DNA of 64,000 nucleotides from an uncultured Emticicia sp. (GTDB lineage Bacteria; Bacteroidota; Bacteroidia; Cytophagales; Spirosomataceae), in NCBI RefSeq assembly GCF_937903345.1, contig NZ_CALCZQ010000051.1, forward strand, positions 186,001 to 250,000, written 5' to 3'. Made by a program: the position numbers and the translations under genes. The notes beneath the pieces are model-generated. The model made no database searches and was not told the DNA's origin. It saw only the letters and a list, made by a program, of their open reading frames with translations. Of this stretch, positions 51,578 through 60,602 are shown one piece after another (position 1 is the first letter of the stretch; every line of letters starts with the position of its first letter).

Positions 51578-52096
51578 ATGAATAATTTACAAAAATTGGT
51601 GAAATATTTTAAAAAATCATTGATTATTAATTCCATACTCGTGTTTTCGGTGTGGGTTTTATCGTGTGATAATCATTCAATCTTTAAATCTTACGTAGAT
51701 TTGAAAGATTCCAATTGGTACGTAAAAAATATCCCTTCTTTTACGTTTGAAGTCAAAGACGAAAAAGTGCCTTACAATATTTATCTTTTGATTCGTAATT
51801 CTTCTCAGTATCCGTATAATAACCTATATATAAACCGCTACATATACGGTCCAGATGGCAAGCAAATCAGTAATCGCCTTGAAGAGGCAACGCTTTTTAA
51901 TTCCAAAACGGGTAAACCATTCGGTAAGGGATTAGGTGATATTTTTGACCACAAATTACTTTCGACTCGTAATTGTATTTTTCCTAAAAAAGGGAAATAT
52001 ACAATTAAATTAAAGCAATATATGCGTCAAGACCCACTACCTCATCTGATGTCGGTTGGTATAAGTGTGGAAAAAATATTGACGTTAAAACAATAA
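51578..52096 (+). CDS. gldH: Gliding motility lipoprotein GldH
   Basis: A 172-residue lipoprotein with a signal peptide and lipobox ending in Cys30 (WVLSC). The mature part carries the GldH hallmarks SYVDLKDSNWYVKNIPSF, NIYLLIRNSSQYPYNNLY and GKGLGDIFDHKLL. GldH is needed for gliding and chitin use in Flavobacterium and is linked to type IX secretion. The position just after a PSP1-domain gene is conserved in the phylum and supports the call. Confidence 0.93.
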   Translation: MNNLQKLVKYFKKSLIINSILVFSVWVLSCDNHSIFKSYVDLKDSNWYVKNIPSFTFEVKDEKVPYNIYLLIRNSSQYPYNNLYINRYIYGPDGKQISNRLEEATLFNSKTGKPFGKGLGDIFDHKLLSTRNCIFPKKGKYTIKLKQYMRQDPLPHLMSVGISVEKILTLKQ

Positions 52097-52206
52097 GCTA
52101 CCATTTGCAGTTTTAAACTATGAATTCGAGAGTATAAGTACACATAAAAGTGTTTGCACTCAGAAGCTCAGAGGCGACCCTGTCAGAACTCATCACTTAG
52201 AACTCA

Positions 52207-52836
52207 ATGAATTTTTTACCTCTTTTTCCGCTAAATTTGGTGGTCTTTCCGCACGAAGACCTCAATTTACATATTTTTGAGCCTCGTTATCGTCAGTTGA
52301 TAAATGAATGTTTTGACGAAAAAAAAACTTTTGGAATTCCTTCTTTTGTTAACAGTAAATTACTAGGCTATGGTACAGAAGTAGAATTAAAACTAGTATC
52401 AAAACGCTATGGAGATGGGCGAATGGATATCAAAACCAAAGGCATAAGAATTTTCAGAATTGTTGATTTTCAGAATCCAACAAAAGGTAAATTATACGCT
52501 GGCGGAGAGGTAATTTTTATCGAAAATGAAGATTTAAATGAGGTTATAAGCCCATATTTGTTAAGTATGGTCGAAAAGCTCTATCAATTGCTCAAAGTAA
52601 AAGTTGATTACGAAAAACCAGAATATATGCCTTTTAGTTATCGAATTGTTCATAAAATTGGTATTTCAATGCAAGAAGAATACGAGATTCTGATTACTTC
52701 AAGTGAAAAAGTCAGACAACAAATATTAATAGACCACCTCGAAAGAATTATCCCAGTTGTAACTGAAGTTGAACGAACCAAAGAGCGAATCGCCATGAAT
52801 GGTCACTTTAAAGAACTTGACCCTTTGAATTTTTAG
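52207..52836 (+). CDS. LON N-terminal domain protein
   Basis: A 209-residue protein that opens with LFPLNLVVFPHEDLNLHIFEPRYRQL, the classic beginning of the LON substrate-binding (PUA-like) domain. It has no ATPase or protease part, so it is a stand-alone LON_substr_bdg protein, the sort seen throughout Bacteroidota. Function unknown, possibly substrate recognition for proteolysis. It ends at a strong terminator. Confidence 0.9.
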   Translation: MNFLPLFPLNLVVFPHEDLNLHIFEPRYRQLINECFDEKKTFGIPSFVNSKLLGYGTEVELKLVSKRYGDGRMDIKTKGIRIFRIVDFQNPTKGKLYAGGEVIFIENEDLNEVISPYLLSMVEKLYQLLKVKVDYEKPEYMPFSYRIVHKIGISMQEEYEILITSSEKVRQQILIDHLERIIPVVTEVERTKERIAMNGHFKELDPLNF

Positions 52837-52838
52837 GA

Positions 52839-52880
52839 AAAAGTGCAATCTTTGAAAAACAAAGATTGCACTTTTCTTTT
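52839..52880 (+). terminator. Terminator after the LON-N gene
   Basis: AAAAGTGCAATCTTTG and CAAAGATTGCACTTTT form a perfect 16-bp stem with a 5-base loop and a T-rich tail, beginning three bases past the stop codon. It also rules out the upstream start (52866) of the next frame. Confidence 0.92.
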
Positions 52881-52907
52881 ATATCAAACCCTATTCAAAC
52901 CTCATCA

Positions 52908-55265
52908 ATGAAAAAAACATTACTACTATTTATTATTATTTTTTTCGCTCAATTTTCTTTCGGTCAAGCCCTTACGGTCGAGAAAATCATGCAAGACCAA
53001 TCGAAATGGATTGGTACGTCTCCTAGTAATATTTTTTGGTCAGAAGATGGCAAAACGCTTTATTTTTCGTGGAATCCCGATAAAAATAAAGGTGATTCGC
53101 TTTATAAATTTGTTTTGCCCGATAGAACACCCTTGAAAGTTACACCCAAAGAACGCCGAGCGTTGCCCGCTCAGTCTGGAACGTACAGCCCAAGTCGCTC
53201 AATGAAGGTTTATGAAAAGCAAGGCGAACTTTATTTGCTCTATAGCAAAACCTTGAAAATCAAGCAATTAACCAACACAATAGAACGTGAATCGAATCCA
53301 TACTTTAGTGGTGATGAAACAAAAATCATCTTTGGAAGAAGTAATAATTTATTTAGTTTGAGCTTAGAAGATGGCTCGGTTACGCAATTATCTAATTTTT
53401 TGATGGGTACTAAAAAAGCAGAAGCAAAACCTGCTAATGATGAAGAAAAATGGCTAAAAGCTGACCAAATAACAATGTTTGAAGTCTTGAAAGAACGCAA
53501 AGAAAAGAAAGATGAATCCGAAAAATTAGCTAAACTCGACCAAGCCAAACGCCCTAAAGAAATTTATACCGAAGATAAAACTTTGGAACAAGCCCAAATC
53601 AGTCCAGATTTGAGATACATTACTTATCGTCTTTCGGTTCAGCCCAAAAATGTAAAAAATACGATTGTGCCAAGCTACGTAACCGAGTCGGGTTTTACGG
53701 AAGACATTGCCGCTCGTACAAAAGTTGGTTCGCCTTTGGCAACTTACGAAAACTTTGTTTATGATAGTAAGAAAGACACTGTTTATCAGATAGTTACGAA
53801 AGATATTCCAGGAATCATGGAGCAACCAGAATTCTTGAAAGATTATGCCAAGAAAGATACAACCAAGAAAAAACCAACGGCTCGTAAAATAATAGTTTTA
53901 GGCCCGATTTGGTCGCCCGAAGGCATGTATGCGGTTGTAAATATTCGTTCGGTTGATAACAAAGACCGCTGGATTATGCAACTCGACCCTGCAACAGGGA
54001 AGCTAAAATTACTAGACCGACAGCACGATGATGCATGGGTTGGTGGCCCAGGAATCGGTTTTAATTTCGGTGGTGGAGGCTTAGGTTGGGTCGATTCTCA
54101 AACACTTTATTTTCAGTCAGAAGCCGATGGTTATTCGCATCTTTATACTGTAAATTTGGTAACTGGCGAGAAAAAACAACTAACCAAAGGTAAATTTGAG
54201 GTGCAGCAAACCCAATTATCAAAAGATAAGAAGTCCTTTTATTTGACAACCAACGAAGCACATTCTGGCGAACAACATTTCTATAAAATGTCCGTAGAAG
54301 GTGGCGAGCGAGTGAAATTAACAAGCATGGTCGGAGCAAACGATGTAACACTTTCGCCCGATGAATCAGCTTTGGCAATTCGCTACTCATACATCAATAA
54401 GCCGTGGGAATTGTTTTTGCAAGAAAACAATCCTAATGCCAAAGCCGAGCAATTGACCTATTCATTGACTGATGAATTTAAAGCCTACGCCTGGAAAGAT
54501 GCAAAAGTAATTTCATTTACGGCTCGTGATGGCGTAGAAGTTTTTGCTAGAATTTATGAGCCAACTGCCAAATTGAAAAATAAGCGTGCTGTAGTGTTTG
54601 TTCATGGAGCAGGATATTTACAAAATGCTCATAAATGGTGGAGTCAGTATTCGAGAGAGTATATGTTCCATAATTTATTGGTTGATAAAGGTTACACTGT
54701 GTTGGATATTGACTATCGTGCGAGTGCGGGTTACGGTCGTGACCACCGTACAGGAATCTATCGTTTTATGGGCGGAAAAGATTTGGAAGATAATGTTGAT
54801 GGAGCAAAATTGTTGGTTTCAAAATATGGTATTGATCCTAAGAAAATAGGAGTTTATGGTGGTTCGTATGGCGGATTTATAACTTTAATGGCCATGTTTA
54901 CAACTCCCGATGTTTTTGCGGCAGGTGCGGCACTTCGCCCTGTAACTGACTGGGCAGCCTATAATCACGGTTATACGGCTAATATCTTGAATGAGCCCCA
55001 AACCGATAGCGTGGCTTACCGTAAAAGTTCGCCAATTTATCACGCAGCTGGTTTAAAAGGGCATTTATTGATTTGTCATGGTATGGTTGATGTGAATGTG
55101 CATATTCAAGATTCGTATCGTTTGGTACAACGCCTAATCGAACTCAAAAAAGAAAATTGGGAAATGGCCAGCTACCCAATGGAAGACCATGGTTTTGTAG
55201 AACCAACTTCTTGGATGGACGAATACAAACGTATTTTGAAGTTATTTGAGGAAAAGTTGAAGTAG
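52908..55265 (+). CDS. S9 family serine peptidase (prolyl oligopeptidase-like)
   Basis: A 785-residue exported peptidase with signal peptide (MKKTLLLFIIIFFAQFSFGQ). The N-terminal beta-propeller (about 40-520) covers the active site of a C-terminal alpha/beta hydrolase. There the nucleophile is in GGSYGGF, the acid in HGMVDVNVH and the His in EDHGFVEP. This is the S9 plan of dipeptidyl peptidases and acylaminoacyl peptidases; preference for N-terminal dipeptides is inference. It starts just past a terminator, so it has its own promoter. Confidence 0.93.
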   Translation: MKKTLLLFIIIFFAQFSFGQALTVEKIMQDQSKWIGTSPSNIFWSEDGKTLYFSWNPDKNKGDSLYKFVLPDRTPLKVTPKERRALPAQSGTYSPSRSMKVYEKQGELYLLYSKTLKIKQLTNTIERESNPYFSGDETKIIFGRSNNLFSLSLEDGSVTQLSNFLMGTKKAEAKPANDEEKWLKADQITMFEVLKERKEKKDESEKLAKLDQAKRPKEIYTEDKTLEQAQISPDLRYITYRLSVQPKNVKNTIVPSYVTESGFTEDIAARTKVGSPLATYENFVYDSKKDTVYQIVTKDIPGIMEQPEFLKDYAKKDTTKKKPTARKIIVLGPIWSPEGMYAVVNIRSVDNKDRWIMQLDPATGKLKLLDRQHDDAWVGGPGIGFNFGGGGLGWVDSQTLYFQSEADGYSHLYTVNLVTGEKKQLTKGKFEVQQTQLSKDKKSFYLTTNEAHSGEQHFYKMSVEGGERVKLTSMVGANDVTLSPDESALAIRYSYINKPWELFLQENNPNAKAEQLTYSLTDEFKAYAWKDAKVISFTARDGVEVFARIYEPTAKLKNKRAVVFVHGAGYLQNAHKWWSQYSREYMFHNLLVDKGYTVLDIDYRASAGYGRDHRTGIYRFMGGKDLEDNVDGAKLLVSKYGIDPKKIGVYGGSYGGFITLMAMFTTPDVFAAGAALRPVTDWAAYNHGYTANILNEPQTDSVAYRKSSPIYHAAGLKGHLLICHGMVDVNVHIQDSYRLVQRLIELKKENWEMASYPMEDHGFVEPTSWMDEYKRILKLFEEKLK

Positions 55266-55395
55266 CCCTCGACTCCGCTCGGGTGGCGTTTCTCCTTGAC
55301 TTTTTTGAGATACTGTTTGATCTTAGGTCGGATTGAATTTTTCTTTTACTTCGTTGACTGAGCGAGGTCGAAGGCAAGATTTGGAAAATAAAAAC

Positions 55396-55434
55396 GTGGC
55401 ACATCTTTTTATCGTTGATAACAAGATGTGCCAC
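55396..55434 (-). terminator. Terminator of the epimerase gene on the minus strand
   Basis: GTGGCACATCTT and AAGATGTGCCAC form a perfect 12-bp stem with a 15-base loop. In the minus direction it is followed by GTTTTTATTTT, so it likely ends the leftward epimerase transcript; it may also act on the rightward peptidase transcript. Confidence 0.75.
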
Positions 55435-55503
55435 ATTTGCTTTCGGTGTTTGAGTGGATGGAAAGTTGAAGCTTTAGAAAACACCGAGATAAGCAGCGAA
55501 AAT

Positions 55504-56568
55504 TTATTTTAATATCGGCTCTAAATCTGCACGATTATCTGATAACCATTGTGTTATATCTTTTACGATTTCTTCAACACCAATTTCTGGTTTCCAACCT
55601 GTCAAGGCAGTTACTTTCGAGTTATCGGTTACGTACAAACGAATATCCGCAGGACGGTTTTCTTTGATTTTAGTAATCGGAATTGTTTTGCCAATTACTC
55701 TTTGGCAAATTTCGGTTAATTCTTGCAAAGAAACACTTACATCAACCCCTCCACCAGCATTCAGAATCTCACAGTTAACTTTCTCAAAATTGTGTAACTG
55801 CCAATCAATTAAGCGGTAAAGGTCAGCCACGTGCAGAATATCACGGGTTTGTTTGCCTTCGCCGCCATAACCAATATATGATAGTTTTTGCTCAAAGAAG
55901 TGTTTAGCAATCCAAAGTACCATTACACCTTGATCAACTTTTCCCATTTGCCATGGGCCTGTAAGCACACCACAACGATTGATAACGGTCGGAAGCTTAT
56001 AGAATTCGTTATATTCTTGAATGATTAATTCAGAAGCCAATTTGGTTGTTCCATAAAGTGAACGAACGCCATCCAACGGAAAATCTTCGGCAATTCCGTT
56101 TGACGAAACACCTTTAATAGTTTGATTATCAGTTAATTCATAACGAGTTTCTTGCTCAATAAAATCAAGAGTTTCGATGGTTTTGATTGGATATACTCGG
56201 CTTGTAGAAAGAAAAATAAATTTTGCGTTGCATTTTACGGCATAGTTTAGGCAATTTACAGTTCCGAAAAGATTGGTGTTAATCAAATAATCGGGTGTTC
56301 CGCCATTGATTCCAGCTAAAACAGAAGGCTCGGCTGAGGCTTCGATTACGGTATCAACAATTGGAAGAGCATCGAAATCTTCTTTGCTACGAATATCGCC
56401 ATGCACGAAAGTGATTCCTGATTTGCCGAGGCGAGCAACATTTAGTTCTGAACCTTTGCGACGAAGGTTATCCAAACAATAAATTTCGTAAGAGGGGTAA
56501 TTTGCTTTTAACGAAAGTGCCAAAGCCGAACCCACAAATCCTGCTCCGCCTGTGATGAGTATTTTCAT
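55504..56568 (-). CDS. NAD-dependent nucleotide-sugar epimerase (CDP-paratose 2-epimerase-like)
   Basis: A 354-residue extended SDR protein with GGAGFVG at 7-13, the catalytic Tyr-x3-Lys in SLYGTTK near 170-176, and the segment INRCGVLTGPWQMGKVDQGV characteristic of RfbE-like CDP-paratose 2-epimerases. A GDP- or other nucleotide-sugar substrate remains possible. It likely feeds surface polysaccharide. Its start is 58 bases from the kup stop on the same strand, so the two may form an operon. Confidence 0.85.
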   Translation of the reverse strand: MKILITGGAGFVGSALALSLKANYPSYEIYCLDNLRRKGSELNVARLGKSGITFVHGDIRSKEDFDALPIVDTVIEASAEPSVLAGINGGTPDYLINTNLFGTVNCLNYAVKCNAKFIFLSTSRVYPIKTIETLDFIEQETRYELTDNQTIKGVSSNGIAEDFPLDGVRSLYGTTKLASELIIQEYNEFYKLPTVINRCGVLTGPWQMGKVDQGVMVLWIAKHFFEQKLSYIGYGGEGKQTRDILHVADLYRLIDWQLHNFEKVNCEILNAGGGVDVSVSLQELTEICQRVIGKTIPITKIKENRPADIRLYVTDNSKVTALTGWKPEIGVEEIVKDITQWLSDNRADLEPILK

Positions 56569-56626
56569 AAACTATTGATTTTCCTCGAAGGGATATTTTT
56601 ACTTTTTTAATCTATTTTTTAATTAA

Positions 56627-58750
56627 TCAATGCCCACCATTGAAATTACCGTTTCCTGCCCACGGAATACGCTTGAGGTTGATGTTATCGATGGCTTTAA
56701 TGATGAATGGTACTTTCTCGACTTTTACGGCACTGCTATCAAGCCCAAACCATTTGTCTTCTGAAGGAGTATATTGTTTTACAAAAAAGTAAGCTCTCAT
56801 CACTAATCCTTCCCAGAAAGGTAGTTCGTTTTCATAAGAAAGGAATCGTTCGAGAACAACGAATCTAAAATCTCCGATTACATTATGTCGGTTCAATGAT
56901 TCATAACGGCTACGGATATCTACTTCGCCATTTTTCACCATATCTTCCAAAACCCTTCTGAAATAAAGATTTATCTTTTGCGGCACTCTAAAGCCTAAAC
57001 GGAAATTTACTTTATAAACATCATGATCGGCAACTGTCATGACCTTATATTCCATTGTATAAGGGTCATCGACAGTATCAACGTGTACGAACCAATATAC
57101 ATCGGCACGTTTTGGTCGTTTCTGAAAAATAGAATATATTATCTTGTTTTCAATTTCCGAAGCACGACCTGCATTACTCAAAAATACTAGGTGAGAAGCA
57201 TATTTGGGAACAGTAATATCTGAACTTAATTCTTTTAATGACTCAGTATATTTATCCAGTTTTTCGTATTCTGTCAATCTTGCTTTGATTTTAAAGGCTC
57301 GAATCCAAATATACATTACTAATGCAATAATGCCAGCCAAAATTAAAGAAACATAACCACCATGTGGAAATTTTTGGAGATTTGCAATCAAAAATGAGCC
57401 TTCAATGCAGGTATAGGTTAAGATAAACAATATTATTGCCCAAATGTTGAATTTTTTAGCATATAAATAATATGCCATGAGCATAGTTGTCATAAGCATT
57501 GTCATTGTAATGGCTAAACCATAAGCAGCTTCCATTGCCGTTGAAAGTAATACTTCTGATGATTTTTTTAATTCAGCCAAATCAATGTTTTTATTCAACG
57601 CCAAAGCATCGGCAATATTCTTTTCAGTCATTTCACCAGCAATTTTACTGAAATATAAAGTGACGCTTACACAGCCAATCCAAAGCAAAATATTGATACT
57701 CGGCACATAAATTTGTCCCTTTTGGTCAGATGGATAATTGACCTTTATTTTAGGCCAAAAATTTAAGCGAATCGCTTCTGAAATGAGTGTAAACGATCCA
57801 CTAATCAAGGCTTGGCTCGCAATAATTGCAGCTGAAGTAGCAATGAAAATACCAAATGGTAAAAACCATTCAGGCATTAGGCTATAAAATGGGTTTCTAT
57901 CGCCCAACATTTGGCCATTTAGGCTCATTACATAAACACCTTGTCCGAAATAATTGAGTAATAAACATAGTTTTACAAACCCCCAACTCATACGAATATT
58001 ACCACGACCACAGTGTCCTAAATCTGAATAGAGAGCTTCTGCCCCCGTCGTACATAAAAAAACAGAACCTAAAATCCAAAATCCACCAGGATGATTTACT
58101 AATAATTCATAGGCATAGTAAGGATTCATTGCTTTAAGTACTGTAAAGTCTTTGGCTATCCAAACCACACCTAACACCGCAAGCATAGAAAACCATGCAA
58201 GCATAAATGGTCCAAATAAATATCCTACTTTTTTTGTGCCAAAAATCTGTACAATAAATAAGATAGATATAATAGCAATTACTATTTTTACGATGGTATC
58301 TTGCTGAATATCAGGAAATTTGATACGAAGTCCTTCGATAGCCGAAGCCACCGAAATCGGGGGGGTAATGATGCCATCAGCAAGTAATGCACTGGCTCCG
58401 ATAATTGCAGGTACTGTAAGCCACTTTGCATGACGACGAACTAACGCAAATAGAGCTAAAATTCCTCCTTCACCACGATTATCGGCTCTTAGAGTCAGAA
58501 TTACGTATTTGAGTGTGGTTTGCATTGTTAGTGTCCAAAAAACACAGGATAATGCACCCAAAATTATTGCTTCATTGATTACTTCAGTTCCTGCAATGGC
58601 TTTTAGTACATATAAAGGTGAAGTGCCAATGTCACCATAAATAATTCCCATTGCAATTAACAGTCCAGCAGCAGATACTTTGTCGAGATTATGGTGGTGA
58701 TGGCCATTGCTGTGGTTACCACTACCTTGCTCATTTCCAGTTAGACTCAC
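56627..58750 (-). CDS. kup: KUP-type potassium transporter
   Basis: A 707-residue K+/H+ symporter with about 12 membrane helices. The family motifs GIIYGDIGTSPLYVLK, GGILALFALVRR and TGAEALYSDLGHCGRGNIRMSW are all present. A soluble C-terminal region of about 200 residues follows the helices. The N-terminal extension is unusual: HSNGHHHHN at residues 13-21, a natural histidine cluster before the first helix. Needed for low-affinity K+ uptake. Confidence 0.96.
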   Translation of the reverse strand: MSLTGNEQGSGNHSNGHHHHNLDKVSAAGLLIAMGIIYGDIGTSPLYVLKAIAGTEVINEAIILGALSCVFWTLTMQTTLKYVILTLRADNRGEGGILALFALVRRHAKWLTVPAIIGASALLADGIITPPISVASAIEGLRIKFPDIQQDTIVKIVIAIISILFIVQIFGTKKVGYLFGPFMLAWFSMLAVLGVVWIAKDFTVLKAMNPYYAYELLVNHPGGFWILGSVFLCTTGAEALYSDLGHCGRGNIRMSWGFVKLCLLLNYFGQGVYVMSLNGQMLGDRNPFYSLMPEWFLPFGIFIATSAAIIASQALISGSFTLISEAIRLNFWPKIKVNYPSDQKGQIYVPSINILLWIGCVSVTLYFSKIAGEMTEKNIADALALNKNIDLAELKKSSEVLLSTAMEAAYGLAITMTMLMTTMLMAYYLYAKKFNIWAIILFILTYTCIEGSFLIANLQKFPHGGYVSLILAGIIALVMYIWIRAFKIKARLTEYEKLDKYTESLKELSSDITVPKYASHLVFLSNAGRASEIENKIIYSIFQKRPKRADVYWFVHVDTVDDPYTMEYKVMTVADHDVYKVNFRLGFRVPQKINLYFRRVLEDMVKNGEVDIRSRYESLNRHNVIGDFRFVVLERFLSYENELPFWEGLVMRAYFFVKQYTPSEDKWFGLDSSAVKVEKVPFIIKAIDNINLKRIPWAGNGNFNGGH

Positions 58751-58939
58751 TTCAATTTTTGATTATTTGTAAAAAAAGTTTGCAAATATAGAGTTTCACA
58801 AGCAATTCAAAGAAATTTTAAATGAAAATGTTTTTTTAAGACACTTTCCTTCCCAATTTTGTATGCTTATTTGTCGAATATTTTTACATATACTTCTAAA
58901 ATTACAATAGACAACAAAACCAAATAATTGATAGTAATT

Positions 58940-59722
58940 ATGTATAAAAATATAGTCTTAGAAATAGTTGATGGTGTTTCTACCATTACACTCAATCGAC
59001 CACAAGTATATAATGCTCTTAGTACTGCCTTAATTAATGAAATAACGCTCGCAGTGGAAGTATCTTCCATTGATTCGTCAGTTAGAGTTATCGTTATTAC
59101 CGGAGTGGGTGATAAAGCTTTTTGTTCAGGAGCTGATTTAAAGGCTGGTATGGACGAAGGCATGGCATCGTTGGGAGATTCGCTTCGCAAAAATTATAAT
59201 CCGATGATTCGTGCCATTCGAAATGCCGAAAAGCCAGTTATCTGCCGCATGAATGGGATAGCAGCAGGAGCGGGGATGTCGCTAGCTTTGGCATGTGATA
59301 TGATTATTGCCAATAAAGATGCCTACATGAGCGAACTTTTCGTTGGTATTGGACTGATGCCAGATGCGGGTTCGATGTATTTTTTGCCGAGAATCGTGGG
59401 TATGCAAAAAGCGTTTGAACTGTGCAGCACTGGCCGAAAAGTTTATATGGAAGAAGCACTAAATATAGGTTTAGTTACAAAAATTGTTCCTTACGAGGCT
59501 CTCGATGAAGCCATAAACGAACTGACCGAATTTTATAAAACAGCCGCAACAAAGTCAATTGGATTAATGAAAAAAGTTTTGAATCAGTCATATAATAGCA
59601 CAGTTGATGATGTTTTAGAGCAAGAGGCCGAAAATCAAGACATTTTAGGAAAGACCCATGATTTTGCCGAAGGTGTAATGGCTTTTTTACAGAAACGAAA
59701 ACCAAATTTTAAGGGAAAATGA
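58940..59722 (+). CDS. Enoyl-CoA hydratase/isomerase, PaaG-like
   Basis: A 260-residue crotonase from ATG 58940 (the frame opens four codons earlier at a TTG). The oxyanion hole is formed by CSGADLKAG and NGIAAGAGMSLALACD; the segment FVGIGLMPDAGSMYFLPR has the Asp in place of the usual second Glu, as in PaaG (1,2-epoxyphenylacetyl-CoA isomerase). An isomerase role in phenylacetate or a related pathway is possible, but no other paa genes are near, so generic beta-oxidation cannot be excluded. Confidence 0.88.
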   Translation: MYKNIVLEIVDGVSTITLNRPQVYNALSTALINEITLAVEVSSIDSSVRVIVITGVGDKAFCSGADLKAGMDEGMASLGDSLRKNYNPMIRAIRNAEKPVICRMNGIAAGAGMSLALACDMIIANKDAYMSELFVGIGLMPDAGSMYFLPRIVGMQKAFELCSTGRKVYMEEALNIGLVTKIVPYEALDEAINELTEFYKTAATKSIGLMKKVLNQSYNSTVDDVLEQEAENQDILGKTHDFAEGVMAFLQKRKPNFKGK

Positions 59723-59732
59723 TTTATATACT

Positions 59733-59769
59733 AAAAAGCCACCCATTTTAAATATTGAGTGGCTTTTTT
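59733..59769. terminator. Bidirectional terminator
   Basis: AAAAAGCCAC and GTGGCTTTTT form a 10-bp stem (59733-59742 with 59759-59768) with A and T tracts on both sides, between the convergent crotonase and flavin reductase genes. Confidence 0.85.
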
Positions 59770-59770
59770 A

Positions 59771-60244
59771 TTAACCTCTAACCAAGCCTTTTTCTCGCAA
59801 AAAATTATTGGTCATTACTTCTTTTTCAGGGTTTAATACTACTTGTTTTTGTACTTCACAGATAAAAATTTCATGGTCGCCAGCATCGGTTGAATGTAAA
59901 ACTTTGCATTGAATATAGCCGATTGCTTCGGTTAAATATGGGCAACCTCGATTATCAAATTCAAATTTTAGGTTTTTAAATTTATTATTTTCCTTTCCGC
60001 TACGCCGCCCAAGCTTATTAATCAGACTTGTCTGCCCTATATGTAAAAGGTTGATATTTAATATATTAGACCCTCTTACGAGTTCGATGGTGTAATCAAC
60101 TTTATAAAGAGCCACACAGAGTGTTTTTCCACCCATAGCGGTTTGCATAACCCACGTTGCAATATTTGCATTATAATTTCCTTCACACATGGTTGTAATG
60201 GAATGGACATCATAATTTTTATATTTCAGTAAAGACTTTGGCAT
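59771..60244 (-). CDS. Flavin reductase-like domain protein
   Basis: A 157-residue flavin reductase/flavoredoxin-like protein that binds FMN in a split-barrel fold. The N-terminal ITTMCEGNYNANIATWVMQTAMGG and the later GCPYLTEAIGYIQCKV with DHEIFICEV fit the family. It may supply reduced flavin to a monooxygenase, but no partner is adjacent. It lies between the crotonase and oxyR, read leftward. Confidence 0.88.
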   Translation of the reverse strand: MPKSLLKYKNYDVHSITTMCEGNYNANIATWVMQTAMGGKTLCVALYKVDYTIELVRGSNILNINLLHIGQTSLINKLGRRSGKENNKFKNLKFEFDNRGCPYLTEAIGYIQCKVLHSTDAGDHEIFICEVQKQVVLNPEKEVMTNNFLREKGLVRG

Positions 60245-60458
60245 GTTACATAAATTATATATTTCAATATTATAACTGTTTTAATTACTAAATGTTAATC
60301 ACTGAACAAAGAGTTTATGAAAAAAATGCAAGTAGTTTTACAAATTTATTGTCTCTTTATTTGCATTTATTCAATAAAAAATTTAATATTACAACGAAAT
60401 TATTCAACCCTAAGCCTAAAAAAAGATTTTAATAACTACCCTAAACCGCAACAGTATG

Positions 60459-60489
60459 CACCCAGCCGAATTTCGACTGGGTGTTTTTT
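60459..60489 (+). terminator. Orphan terminator upstream of oxyR
   Basis: CACCCAGCCGAA and TTCGACTGGGTG pair with one mismatch around a single-base loop, followed by six T. It points rightward but no gene ends nearby on this strand. Confidence 0.82.
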
Positions 60490-60568
60490 GTTATTTTATC
60501 CTACGAATTTTCATCTTCGATTCAGTCAAATCAGTCAAAAAATCGTGTTAAATAAAACTTATGTTTCT

Positions 60569-60576
60569 TATCTTTG
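60569..60576 (+). promoter_or_regulatory. Candidate -7 element of oxyR
   Basis: TATCTTTG matches the Bacteroidota -7 consensus 27 bases upstream of the oxyR ATG. A clear -33 is not present, which is common for regulated genes. Confidence 0.45.
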
Positions 60577-60602
60577 CATAGATATTATCTAATAATCCTA
60601 AA

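Larger units (their letters stand above)
60245..60602. other. Divergent gap before oxyR with an orphan terminator
   Basis: A 358-base region between flavin reductase and oxyR. A Lys/Asn/Ile/Phe-rich frame at 60317-60592 is unlikely to be coding because a strong terminator sits inside it. With the terminator at 60459-60489 and no established gene upstream on this strand, a short noncoding RNA of about 150-190 bases (start unknown) is the most economical reading. Confidence 0.4.

Noticed and set aside
52866..52907. Upstream start for the S9 peptidase
   Set aside because: It lies inside the terminator of the preceding gene; the signal peptide starts at 52908.
60317..60592. 91-residue plus-strand ORF
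   Set aside because: A strong terminator lies within it and its composition is that of AT-rich noncoding DNA.
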